In this document: in pieces, positions 7,538 to 14,685 of the stretch
Layout: every line of letters begins with the position of its first letter
Numbering within the stretch: the stretch's first letter is position 1
Assembly: GCA_050299695.1 (NCBI GenBank)
Contig: JBNKWI010000019.1
Location: 1-45,951, forward strand
Length of the DNA: 45,951 nt
Reading direction: 5' to 3'
Source: Ovoidimarina sp050299695
Lineage (GTDB): Bacteria > Pseudomonadota > Alphaproteobacteria > Rhodobacterales > Rhodobacteraceae
The notes under the pieces: model-generated
Seen by the model: the letters and a program-made list of their open reading frames with translations, nothing else
Told to the model about the DNA's origin: nothing
Database searches by the model: none
Translations under genes and position numbers: made by a program

Positions 7538-8251
7538 CTAGTCCGGCGCCAGCATGTACCCCGCGCCCCGCACCGTCTGCAGATAACGCGGCTGCTTCGG
7601 ATCGGCCTCCAGCTTGCGCCGGAGCCGGGTGATCTGCACATCCACCGCCCGCTCCTGCGCCGCGCCGCCGCCATCCTTGCCGCCCGAGCGCCCCAGATCC
7701 TCCACCAGCTTCGCCCGGCCCACCGGCGCCCCCGGCGAGGCCGCGAAGATCCGCATCAGCTGGCTCTCGGTCGCGGTCAGCCGCACCGGCTCCTCGCCAT
7801 GCCAGAGCTTGCCTTTCTCCACGTCATAGCGCAGCGGCCCGAGATTGAGGAATTTCGGCAGCACCGCACCGGTCTCGTGCGGCACCCGCCGCAGGATCGC
7901 GTTGATCCTGAGGAGCAACTCGCGCGGCTCGAACGGCTTCGCCAGGTAATCGTCCGCCCCGGCTTCCAGCCCGGCGATCCGATCGTCGGTCTCGCCCCGC
8001 GCCGTCAGCAAGAGCACCGGCGTCGCCACGCTCTCGCGGATCGCGCGGGTAAAGCTGATCCCGTCCTCCCCCGGCATCATCACGTCGAGCACGATCAGGT
8101 CGAACTCCAGCCCCGCCATCAGCCGCCGCGCATGGTCGGCATCGCGCGCCGCCGAGACGAGAAACCCGTTTCGCGCCAGGAATTTCTGCAACAGGCCGCG
8201 GATCCGCTCGTCATCGTCGACGATCAGAAGATGGGCGTCCGGATCGATCAT
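7538..8251 (-). CDS. petR: OmpR-family response regulator PetR
   Basis: A 237-residue response regulator. The receiver domain (about 7-122) has acidic residues DDD at 12-14, the phospho-acceptor D56 in LIVLDVMMPGEDG, T83 in LLTARGE and K105 in YLAKPFEP. The C-terminal winged helix has the OmpR/PhoB pattern TATESQLMRIFA, VDVQITRLRRKLE and YLQTVRGAGYML. In Rhodobacter capsulatus the homologous petR and petP lie upstream of the cytochrome bc1 genes and are needed for growth and cytochrome synthesis. Here petR overlaps petP by four bases (ATGA) and no histidine kinase is adjacent, so it is an orphan regulator paired with a MarR-like protein. No petABC genes are in the window. Confidence 0.9.
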   Translation of the reverse strand: MIDPDAHLLIVDDDERIRGLLQKFLARNGFLVSAARDADHARRLMAGLEFDLIVLDVMMPGEDGISFTRAIRESVATPVLLLTARGETDDRIAGLEAGADDYLAKPFEPRELLLRINAILRRVPHETGAVLPKFLNLGPLRYDVEKGKLWHGEEPVRLTATESQLMRIFAASPGAPVGRAKLVEDLGRSGGKDGGGAAQERAVDVQITRLRRKLEADPKQPRYLQTVRGAGYMLAPD

Positions 8252-8748
8252 GCGCCATGGTCCTTCTCGCTGAAATGCCGCTGCATCTCGGGGTCCATCA
8301 TCGCCTCCAGCACCTGGCGGAACCCCGCCACCGCCTCGGGCCCCGCCTTGCGGTAGGCGGCCCGCATCCGCCGCCGCTGCGCGTCGGAGAGTTCCTGCTC
8401 CAGGACCGCCCCCTTCGCCGTCAGATGCAGGTTCCGCTCGCGCTTGTCGCGCAGCCCGACCCGGCTTTCCACCAGCCCGTCCTCGACCAGCGTCCTGAGC
8501 ACCCGGTTCAGCGACTGCTTGGTCACGCCCAGGATCGCCAGGAGGTTGTTGACCGTGGTTCCCGGGAAGCGGTTGATGAAATGCAGCGCCCGGTGATGGG
8601 CGCGGCCGTAGTCGTAATGGTCGAGAATGCGGTCGGGATCGGCGGTAAAGCCGCGATAGGCGAAGAACATCGCCTCGATCCCCTTCCGGAGCTGCTCGTC
8701 CGTCAGGAACAACAGGCTCTCGCTGCCCTGTCCGCTGGTCTCTGCCAT
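8248..8748 (-). CDS. petP: MarR-family regulator PetP
   Basis: A 166-residue winged-helix regulator. FAYRGFTADPDRILDHYDYGRAHHRALHFI is the N-terminal dimerisation region typical of PetP, ILGVTKQSLNRVLRTLVEDGLVESRV is the recognition helix region and GLRDKRERNLHLTAKG is the wing with the DKR motif. PetP is a MarR-type partner of PetR in Rhodobacter capsulatus. It is first in a two-gene operon, divergent from ilvE. Three ATGTC/GACAT palindromes lie between the two start codons and are good candidates for autoregulation. Start at 8748 has a GGAGAACC-type ribosome binding site. Confidence 0.88.
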   Translation of the reverse strand: MAETSGQGSESLLFLTDEQLRKGIEAMFFAYRGFTADPDRILDHYDYGRAHHRALHFINRFPGTTVNNLLAILGVTKQSLNRVLRTLVEDGLVESRVGLRDKRERNLHLTAKGAVLEQELSDAQRRRMRAAYRKAGPEAVAGFRQVLEAMMDPEMQRHFSEKDHGA

Positions 8749-8777
8749 GGTTCTCCTGCCCTCGTGCCGGGCATTTT

Positions 8778-8796
8778 ATGTCAGTCTTGTTGACAT
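8778..8796. promoter_or_regulatory. Inverted repeat upstream of petP
   Basis: ATGTCA (8778-8783) and TGACAT (8791-8796) form a perfect inverted repeat with a 7-base spacer, about 30 bases upstream of the petP start. The half-site matches those of the second palindrome cluster at 8833-8859, so the same MarR-type dimer probably recognises both. Assignment to PetP is inferred from proximity. Confidence 0.55.
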
Positions 8797-8832
8797 TCCA
8801 AGACTCAACTGCTAGCGAATGCCCGGTTTCGC

Positions 8833-8859
8833 GACATATTATGTCCACTTCGGACATAA
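8833..8859. promoter_or_regulatory. Overlapping palindromes in the petP-ilvE divergent region
   Basis: Two perfect inverted repeats share a central half-site: GACATA-T-TATGTC (8833-8845) and TTATGTCC-ACTTC-GGACATAA (8839-8859). The second has 8-base arms and a 5-base spacer, a geometry common for MarR dimers. They lie 52 bases before the ilvE start and 85 bases before the petP start, so they could control both. Confidence 0.6.
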
Positions 8860-8910
8860 ATTGCGCAACTTTCGAAAACCGGCTTCATGCCAAACGCAAG
8901 GAAGGGTGCC

Positions 8911-9780
8911 ATGGCAGGCGCATATGACGACCGCGACGGATGGATCTGGATGGACGGCAAGCTGGTGCCGTGGCGGGACGCGAACGTGCATCTCCTCACT
9001 CACGCGCTGCATTACGCCTCCTCGGTCTTCGAGGGCGAGCGCTGCTACAACGGCAAGATCTTCGAGGGCGCGCGGCATTCCGAACGGCTGCGGAAATCGG
9101 CGCAGATGCTCGATTTCGAGATCCCCTACACCGTCGAGGAGATCGAGGCCGCGAAATACGAGATGCTGAAGGCGAACGGCTGGACCGACGCCTATGTGCG
9201 CGCGGTCGCCTGGCGCGGCGCCGGCGAGGACATGGGCGTCTCCGCCGCGCGCAACCCCGTGCGGCTCGCCATCGCCGGCTGGGAATGGGGCAACTACTAT
9301 GGCGACGCCAAGTTTAAGGGCGCCAAGCTCGACATCTCGAAATGGAAGCGCCCCTCGCCCGAGACGATCCCATCGCATGCCAAGGCCGCCGGCCTCTACA
9401 TGATCTGCACCATGTCGAAACACGCCGCCGAGGCGAAGGGCTGCTCCGACGCGATGATGTTCGACTATCGCGGCTACGTGGCCGAGGCGACCGGCGCCAA
9501 CATCTTCTTCGTGAAGGACGGCGAGGTCCACACCCCCGACCCGGACTGCTTCCTGAACGGCATCACCCGGCAGACCGTGATCGGCATGCTGAAGGATCGC
9601 CAGGTCAAGGTGAACGTCCGCCACATCATGCCCGAGGAGCTCGAGGGCTTCGAACAATGCTGGCTCACCGGCACCGCCGCCGAGGTGACCCCCGTCGGCC
9701 AGATCGGCCCCTACAATTTCGAGGTGGGCGCGATGACCCGGGAGATTTCGGAGAGCTACGAGAAGCTGGTGCGGGCCTGA
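8911..9780 (+). CDS. ilvE: Branched-chain amino acid aminotransferase
   Basis: A 289-residue class IV PLP aminotransferase that transfers amino groups between glutamate and the 2-oxo acids of valine, leucine and isoleucine. The N-terminal HALHYASSVFEGERCY is the BCAT opening with the substrate-pocket tyrosine and FEG motif; R-rich FEGARHSERL follows. The PLP lysine is most likely K158 in PSHAKAAGLYM. MMFDYRGYVAEATGANIFF is the conserved GxxxExxxxNxF strand, and GITRQTVIGML and LTGTAAEVTPV close the phosphate-binding region. The ATG at 8911 follows an AAGGAAGGG Shine-Dalgarno; an ATG at 8887 is in frame but has no support. Divergent from petPR and followed by a strong terminator. Confidence 0.93.
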   Translation: MAGAYDDRDGWIWMDGKLVPWRDANVHLLTHALHYASSVFEGERCYNGKIFEGARHSERLRKSAQMLDFEIPYTVEEIEAAKYEMLKANGWTDAYVRAVAWRGAGEDMGVSAARNPVRLAIAGWEWGNYYGDAKFKGAKLDISKWKRPSPETIPSHAKAAGLYMICTMSKHAAEAKGCSDAMMFDYRGYVAEATGANIFFVKDGEVHTPDPDCFLNGITRQTVIGMLKDRQVKVNVRHIMPEELEGFEQCWLTGTAAEVTPVGQIGPYNFEVGAMTREISESYEKLVRA

Positions 9781-9804
9781 TACGCCCCGTCCCGGAATTG
9801 CAAG

Positions 9805-9830
9805 AGGGCGGCCCGTCGGCCGCCCTTTCC
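9805..9830. terminator. Rho-independent terminator after ilvE
   Basis: AGGGCGGCC (9805-9813) and GGCCGCCCT (9818-9826) form a perfect 9-base stem with a CGTC loop, followed by TTTCCTTT. It sits between the convergent ilvE and ohr genes, 25 bases past the ilvE stop, so it should stop ilvE transcription and may work in both directions. Confidence 0.8.
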
Positions 9831-9849
9831 TTTGAAGAACACCCGGTTT

Positions 9850-10278
9850 TCACGCCACGGTCGTCACCACCTCGATATTCCCGTTCGTCGCGTGGCTGTA
9901 GGGGCAGATCCCATGCCCCGCCTCGGCAATCTTCTCCACCTCGGCCTTGTCGACGCCCGGCATCGACACCACCAGCTCGACCTTCAGCCCGAAGCCCTTG
10001 TCGCTCCGCGGCCCGATCCCCACCTTCGCCGTCACCGTCGCGTCACCAGGTACCTTGGCGAGCGCCTTGTCCTGCGTGGTCGCGTATTTCATCGCGCCGA
10101 GATAACAGGCGGCGTAGCCCGTCGCGAACAGCATCTCGGGGTTCACCCCGTCGCCCGACCCGCCCAGTTCCTTCGGCGGGGCGAGCTTGACGTCGATCTC
10201 TCCGCCCTCGGTCCGCGAATGCCCCTCGCGGCCGCCCGTGGCCGTGGCCGAGGCGGTGTACTTGATGTCGATGCTCAT
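9850..10278 (-). CDS. ohr: Organic hydroperoxide resistance protein (Ohr/OsmC family)
   Basis: A 142-residue thiol peroxidase that reduces organic hydroperoxides using two active-site cysteines. The peroxidatic Cys is C58 in LFATGYAACYLGAMK and the resolving Cys is C125 in GHGICPYSHATNGN, both in the standard Ohr motifs. The N-terminus YTASATATGGREGHSRTEGG carries the conserved Arg that activates the peroxidatic thiol. Length is that of Ohr rather than OsmC. No OhrR regulator gene is adjacent. Start at 10278 gives the family N-terminus (MSIDIKYTASAT). Confidence 0.93.
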   Translation of the reverse strand: MSIDIKYTASATATGGREGHSRTEGGEIDVKLAPPKELGGSGDGVNPEMLFATGYAACYLGAMKYATTQDKALAKVPGDATVTAKVGIGPRSDKGFGLKVELVVSMPGVDKAEVEKIAEAGHGICPYSHATNGNIEVVTTVA

Positions 10279-10346
10279 TGGCTCCGCTCCTGTCCAGTTC
10301 CGTGTCGTAAACCTAGCCCGGCCGCCCGGAACGGACAGTGCCCGCG

Positions 10347-10616
10347 TCACATCAATTCGTAGACGCCGACGACACCCGCCCAGAAACCGGCATGGGCGAT
10401 CAGGAGCACGTTCAGGCGCCGCGCGAAAGGCTGTTTCCGCGTCTTGTGTCGCCAGATCCGCTGCACCGCCTTCGCCCCGGGCCAGCCGAACACCGCCCAG
10501 AACAGCAGCGTCGCCTCCCGCACACGCCGGCCGGCCACCACCGCGCGCTCCTTGTCGAGGGCCATCACCAGCGCCGCCCAGAGGCACGCGACCGCGTAGA
10601 GCGCAAGGAGGCCCAC
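10347..10616 (-). CDS. DUF1294 small membrane protein
   Basis: An 89-residue membrane protein. The DUF1294 signature is complete: ALDKERAVVAGRRVREATLL, then a hydrophobic FWAVFGWPGAKAVQ with the conserved Gly-Pro-Gly type turn, then the RHKTRKQPF motif and a final hydrophobic helix. Three membrane helices are likely. Function unknown. Start codon is GTG at 10614-10616, one base after the stop of the EamA-family transporter gene, so the two form an operon. Confidence 0.8.
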   Translation of the reverse strand: MGLLALYAVACLWAALVMALDKERAVVAGRRVREATLLFWAVFGWPGAKAVQRIWRHKTRKQPFARRLNVLLIAHAGFWAGVVGVYELM

Positions 10617-10617
10617 C

Positions 10618-11550
10618 CTATTGCCAGCCCTTCTGCCGCACCTTCGCCTCGGCCGTGCGGCGCATCCCGAGCTGACGTTCGCGCAACACGATGGCCACGC
10701 CCGCGCCGATGATCAGCGCCGCGCCGATCAGCATCTGCACCGTGGGCACCTCGTCAAAGGCGAGCCAGCCGATCAGCACCGCCCAGAGCATCGAGAGATA
10801 GGTGAAGGGCGCGAGCACGCCGGCCTCGGCGAAGCGGTAGCTCGAGGTCAGGAACAGCTGCCCGGCCCCGCCGATGATGCCCGCGCCCAGGAGGAACACC
10901 CATTCCCAGCCCATCGGCCGCACCCAACCGAACGGGAGCGTGAAGACCGCCAGGCAGCTCGCAGTCAGCGAGAAATAGAACACGATCGCCGCAGGGTGCT
11001 CCTGCCCCGCCAGCCGCTTCACGAAGATCTGCGCGAAGGCGGCGCAGGCCGAGGAGCCGAGCACGATGACGGCGCCGAGGAGCTCGCGCGAATTGCCCTC
11101 GACGGTGACCCGGGGCGACAGGATGATCGCGACGCCCACCAGCCCCACCGCCACCGCCGAAAGCCGGATCAGCCGCACCCGCTCGCCCAGCATGAAGGCG
11201 GCGAAGATCACGATCAGCATCGGCGTGGCGAACTTGAGCGCGGTGACCTCGGGCAAGGGCAGGTATTTCAGTCCGGAAAACCCGAGCCCCATCGCCACAG
11301 AGCCCACCACGCCGCGCCGGGCATGGCCCAGCCAGTCGGAGGTGCGGAGCGTCTCGGCGATCTCGCCGCGCAGCCCGAACCACAGGAGCAGCGCCGGCAC
11401 CGTCACGAAGGCGCGGAAGAACACGGCCTCGCCCGCGGGCACCCGCCCGGCCGCCTTGATCAGCGCCGACATCACGGTGAAGCAGGTCACCGAAACCAGC
11501 ATCAGGAAAATGCCGCGCATCGGGCGCGGCTCGGCGGGCGGCAGGGACAT
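10618..11550 (-). CDS. DMT superfamily transporter (two EamA domains)
   Basis: A 310-residue inner-membrane protein with about ten hydrophobic helices in two tandem EamA repeats (roughly 13-145 and 160-295). Recognisable pieces are GIFLMLVSVTCFTVMSALIKAAG at the start, LPLPEVTALKFATPMLIVIFAAFMLGERV closing the first repeat with the conserved (L/F)GE, and APFTYLSMLWAVLIGWLAFDEVP closing the second. Such proteins usually export metabolites such as amino acids or purines; the substrate is not readable. A lysine/arginine-rich cytoplasmic tail ends the protein. The DUF1294 gene follows after one base. Confidence 0.85.
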   Translation of the reverse strand: MSLPPAEPRPMRGIFLMLVSVTCFTVMSALIKAAGRVPAGEAVFFRAFVTVPALLLWFGLRGEIAETLRTSDWLGHARRGVVGSVAMGLGFSGLKYLPLPEVTALKFATPMLIVIFAAFMLGERVRLIRLSAVAVGLVGVAIILSPRVTVEGNSRELLGAVIVLGSSACAAFAQIFVKRLAGQEHPAAIVFYFSLTASCLAVFTLPFGWVRPMGWEWVFLLGAGIIGGAGQLFLTSSYRFAEAGVLAPFTYLSMLWAVLIGWLAFDEVPTVQMLIGAALIIGAGVAIVLRERQLGMRRTAEAKVRQKGWQ

Positions 11551-11600
11551 ATCCCCGCTCTACTGCCTCCGCCCTCCGGGCAAAACCGATTTCTGCGGGC

Positions 11601-11789
11601 CTAGGACTGCGCGCGCTCGATGGCGAGGAACCGCTTGAGCCGGAGCGCGCCGCTCAGCTTCTTCGGCGCCCGCCGCAGCGCCTCGACCTGCGGCCGCGCC
11701 TTCACGCCACGCAGCCGCTCGATCCGCGCGAACTGCGCGAGCCGCCCGGCGGACGCCGCCTTGGGATGATCGACAAGATGCCGTGTCAT
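11601..11789 (-). CDS. Small basic protein of unknown function
   Basis: A 62-residue protein starting MTRHLVDHPKAASAGRL, rich in Arg, Lys, Ala and Leu, with no membrane segment or cysteine. Two amphipathic helices seem likely. It is supported by a strong ribosome binding site (AGGAGG, 7 bases before ATG at 11789) and by lying in a gap that otherwise has no gene, between queG and the EamA transporter on the same strand (34 bases after the queG stop). I do not recognise the family. A longer in-frame start overlapping queG is less likely. Confidence 0.5.
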   Translation of the reverse strand: MTRHLVDHPKAASAGRLAQFARIERLRGVKARPQVEALRRAPKKLSGALRLKRFLAIERAQS

Positions 11790-11823
11790 GATCGGTCCTC
11801 CTTCATGGGGGACTCGCATCCTA

Positions 11824-12867
11824 TCACGGCCGGGCCAGCCGCCCAACCGCCCAGCGCGCCGCATCGGCGACCTCCGGCGCGGGATCGCCGGTCAGCCCGA
11901 CCGCCACGGGCGCCAGCGCCGGGTCGTCCGAATTGCCGATGGCATAGAGCACGTTCCGCACGAAGCGGTCGCGCCCGATCCGCTTGATCGGGCTGCCCGC
12001 GAACCGCGCGCGGAACCCCGCGTCGTCCAACCGGGCAAGCTCCGCGAGCGGCGGCGCCTCGCTGCCCGGGCGGGGCAGGTAGCCGGTCTCGCTGGCGGCC
12101 CGGGCGAACTTGTTCCAGGGGCAGACCGCGAGGCAATCGTCGCAGCCGTAGATCCGGTTGCCGAGCCCCGGCCGCAATTCCTCGTCCACCGGGCCGCGAT
12201 GCTCGATGGTCAGGTAGGAGATGCAGCGCCGCGCGTCGAGCTGGTAGGGCGCGGGGAAGGCGTCGGTCGGGCAGATGTCGAGACAGGCCCGGCAGGAGCC
12301 GCAATGGTCGCGCTCGGGCGGATCGGCCGGCAGTTCCAGCGTGGTGAAGATCGCGCCGAGGAAAAACCAGCTCCCCAGCTCGCGCGAGACCAGGTTGGTG
12401 TGCTTGCCCTGCCAGCCGATGCCGGCAGCCTGCGCGAGCGGCTTCTCCATCACCGGGGCGGTGTCGACGAACACCTTGATCTCGCCCCCCGCCTCCGCGA
12501 TCAGCCAGCGCCCGAGCCGCTTCAGCCGCTTCTTGACCAGGTCGTGATAGTCCTTTCCCCTGGAATAGACACTGATATTCCCCCGATCCCGCTGCGCCAA
12601 CCCCGCCAGCGGATCGCCCTCCTGCGTGTAATTCTCCGCCAGCATCACCACCGAGCGCGCCGCGGGCCAGAGCGCCGCCGGATCGCCGCGCCAATGTTCC
12701 CGCTCCGCCATCCAACTCATCTGCCCGTGCCGCCCCGCCGCGAGGAACGCGCGCAGCCGCCCCGCCGTCTCGGGCACCGCATCGGGCGTGGTCACCCGCG
12801 CCGAAGCGAAGCCCTCGGCCAAGGCGCGCGCCACGAGGCGCGGTTTCAGATCGGGAGCATCCACCAT
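11824..12867 (-). CDS. queG: Epoxyqueuosine reductase
   Basis: A 347-residue cobalamin- and iron-sulfur-dependent enzyme that reduces epoxyqueuosine to queuosine in the wobble position of tRNAs for Tyr, His, Asn and Asp. The N-terminal domain has the QueG motifs SMAENYT-like (VVMLAENYT) and YSRGKDYHDLVKKRLKRL, then VDTAPVMEKPLAQAAGIGWQGKHTN with the catalytic-region aspartate. Two 4Fe-4S clusters are marked by CGSCRACLDICPTDA and by CDDCLAVCPWNKFA. A HEAT-like C-terminal end (IKRIGRDRFVRNVLYAIGNS) contacts tRNA in known structures. Full length. It may be cotranscribed with the 62-residue gene downstream. Confidence 0.95.
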   Translation of the reverse strand: MVDAPDLKPRLVARALAEGFASARVTTPDAVPETAGRLRAFLAAGRHGQMSWMAEREHWRGDPAALWPAARSVVMLAENYTQEGDPLAGLAQRDRGNISVYSRGKDYHDLVKKRLKRLGRWLIAEAGGEIKVFVDTAPVMEKPLAQAAGIGWQGKHTNLVSRELGSWFFLGAIFTTLELPADPPERDHCGSCRACLDICPTDAFPAPYQLDARRCISYLTIEHRGPVDEELRPGLGNRIYGCDDCLAVCPWNKFARAASETGYLPRPGSEAPPLAELARLDDAGFRARFAGSPIKRIGRDRFVRNVLYAIGNSDDPALAPVAVGLTGDPAPEVADAARWAVGRLARP

Positions 12868-12966
12868 CCGCCGGACGCTAGCACGGGCCCGCGACGGCGG
12901 AAACGGGAGGCGTCCGCGCCGCTCCCGTGCTATCCTCCCGGCATTTCAGCACCGAAAGGATTGCCC

Positions 12967-13692
12967 ATGAAGCGCCTTGCCTTTCTCGCCCTCACCCTTG
13001 TTGCCGCCTGCGCCGGCGGCACCGAAAGGCCCTACCGCCTGCCCTACGGCGCCGGCACCGAGGTCACTATCACCGCCGACCACACCGACCACCAAAGACC
13101 GCGCGAAAAGATGTTCGACATGCGGGCCAGGCAATCCGGCGCGGTCATCACCGCCGCCGCTCCGGGCTGGGTGCGCGAAATCGAAGATTCGAAGGACTCG
13201 ACCTCGCCGACCAACAACTATGTCTGGATCGAGCACCCGCTCGACTACTGCCAGCCGGTCGGCGGCCTGACGACGCAGCCCAATCCGCCGGCCAATTGCC
13301 GGACCTGCCCCAAGGGCCTCGGCAAGTGCAACGAGTGGACGCTCTACGCACATTTCCAACAGGGCAGCGTCGGCCAGCGCGTCTCACCGAACCAATGGGT
13401 TGAAGAGGGCCAGCCGATCGGCTTGGAAGGCGATGTCGGCTGCCAGCAGTTCAGCCCGCCCTGCACGCGGCACCTGCATTTCACCGTGTTCACCATCGAC
13501 CGCGACGCCACCTCGGCGCAGAACCTGCCGGATGTGAACGGCGCGTACGAATTCTACGCCCAGACTCAGGAAATGTTCGGCGACGGCCGCCCCGAACGGG
13601 TACCTCTCTTCTGCACTTCGGCCGGGCTGCGGCTGGTGCGCACCGGCGAGACCCACATGCCGGGGGCCTGCCCGCCGCTTGTCACGCAATAG
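12967..13692 (+). CDS. M23/LytM-like lipoprotein with divergent metal site
   Basis: A 241-residue predicted lipoprotein: a short hydrophobic leader ends in VAAC with the lipidated Cys at residue 15. The rest follows the M23 (LytM) peptidase fold: MFDMRARQSGAVITAAAPGWVREI aligns with the GxDxxxxxGxxVxAxxxGxV strand of the family, NNYVWIEH with the next strand, TLYAHFQQGSVGQRV with the conserved YxHL region, and RHLHFTVF with the HxHxE-like end. The first zinc-ligand His, four residues before the Asp, seems to be Glu (EKMFD), and six cysteines in the middle suggest disulfides. So it may be a peptidoglycan hydrolase with altered metal binding or an inactive regulator. AAAGGA precedes the ATG. 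Confidence 0.7.
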   Translation: MKRLAFLALTLVAACAGGTERPYRLPYGAGTEVTITADHTDHQRPREKMFDMRARQSGAVITAAAPGWVREIEDSKDSTSPTNNYVWIEHPLDYCQPVGGLTTQPNPPANCRTCPKGLGKCNEWTLYAHFQQGSVGQRVSPNQWVEEGQPIGLEGDVGCQQFSPPCTRHLHFTVFTIDRDATSAQNLPDVNGAYEFYAQTQEMFGDGRPERVPLFCTSAGLRLVRTGETHMPGACPPLVTQ

Positions 13693-13712
13693 GCTTGCAC
13701 AGTAGCGCGAAG

Positions 13713-13908
13713 CCGGGCGAGCGCCTGCCCGTGGGATGGCGCCACGACGGCTGGTCGGGGCGATTTATGGCGCGACCCACCTCCAACCTCGAAGGTCCGC
13801 GCAAACGTCACCAGAGCGCCAGCCCGGTCGTGCCGAAGGCACGCCTCCGGCGTGACACGGGCAGGCGCTCGCCCGGCGGCCCTTCGGGCCTTGTTCCGGG
13901 CGGGGAGC
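13713..13908 (+). repeat. MITE-like element, copy 1 (terminal inverted repeats)
   Basis: Positions 13713-13733 and 13856-13876 are perfect 21-base inverted repeats (core GGGCGAGCGCCTGCCC). The interior includes CGATTTATGG, CCGCGCAAACGT and ACCAGAGCGCCAGCCCG, shared with the second copy at 44521-44690 in opposite orientation. Homology runs on past the right repeat to about 13908 (TTCGGG...GTTC..GGGCGGGG). Copy 1 holds about 26 extra bases at 13826-13858, carrying two small hairpins (CGTGCC/GGCACG and CACGCC/GGCGTG). No coding capacity is apparent. It fills the gap between convergent M23 and GST genes. Confidence 0.8.
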
Positions 13909-13945
13909 TGCACAGCCATCGGAGGAGCCAGCACCGCGCAGGAGT

Positions 13946-14611
13946 TCAGAAATCCAGATCGGCATAATGCGCCGGCGGCAGGAAGCCCGGCACCTGGTCG
14001 GCCAGGATCGACCGGAAGGCCGGGCGCGACTTGATCTTGGCGTACCATTCCTTGACATTGGCCTGCCGGGCCCAATCCACGTCGGAAATATAGTCTAACG
14101 CTGAGAAATGTGCCGCCGCCGCGAAATCCGCGAGGGTCATCGCATCGCCCGCCAGCCAGCGCCGCTGGTCGAGAAGCCAGGCCATGTAGTCGAGGTGATA
14201 CTTGATCGCCTTGGACCCGGCCTTGATCTTCGCGCTGTCCGGATAGCCCTCCTTGGTGACCTTCTTGTTCACCCGCTCGTAGAGCAGGTTCGAGGTCACC
14301 TCCTGGTGGAACTTGTCGTCGAACCAGGCCACCAGCCGCCGCACCTCGAACCGCTCCTCGGCGCCCGAGGGCATCAGGGGCGGGGTCGGATGCATCTCCT
14401 CGAGATACTCGCAGATCGCCGCGCTCTCGGCATAGATCTTCCCGTTCATCCTGAGAACCGGCACCTTCCCCGCCGGGTTCCGGCGCAGGAAATCCGGATC
14501 GCGCTCCCAGTACCGCTCCTCGACCAGCTCCACCTCCAGGCGTTTTTCCGCCAGCGAAAGGCGGACCTTGCGGCAGAAGGGCGAGAGCGGGACATGGTAG
14601 AGACGGTGCAT
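13946..14611 (-). CDS. Glutathione S-transferase family protein
   Basis: A 221-residue protein with an N-terminal thioredoxin-like domain (1-78) and an all-helical C-terminal domain. The first strand and helix read YHVPLSPFCRKVRLSLAEK; S9, or C13 in the SPFC motif, is the probable glutathione-contacting residue. NPAGKVPVL contains the conserved cis-Pro and ESAAICEYLEE is the gamma-glutamyl-binding Glu/Ser pair. WLAGDAMTLADFAAAAHFSALDYI is the N-capping box of the C-terminal domain. Substrate unknown. Single gene, convergent with the M23-like gene across the repeat element. Confidence 0.92.
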   Translation of the reverse strand: MHRLYHVPLSPFCRKVRLSLAEKRLEVELVEERYWERDPDFLRRNPAGKVPVLRMNGKIYAESAAICEYLEEMHPTPPLMPSGAEERFEVRRLVAWFDDKFHQEVTSNLLYERVNKKVTKEGYPDSAKIKAGSKAIKYHLDYMAWLLDQRRWLAGDAMTLADFAAAAHFSALDYISDVDWARQANVKEWYAKIKSRPAFRSILADQVPGFLPPAHYADLDF

Positions 14612-14685
14612 GGGGCGCGCCTGCGGACGGGAACGGGTGCGCCCTCAATGCCGCGTTCTCGGGCGCGATTCAACGGCGGAAGGCG

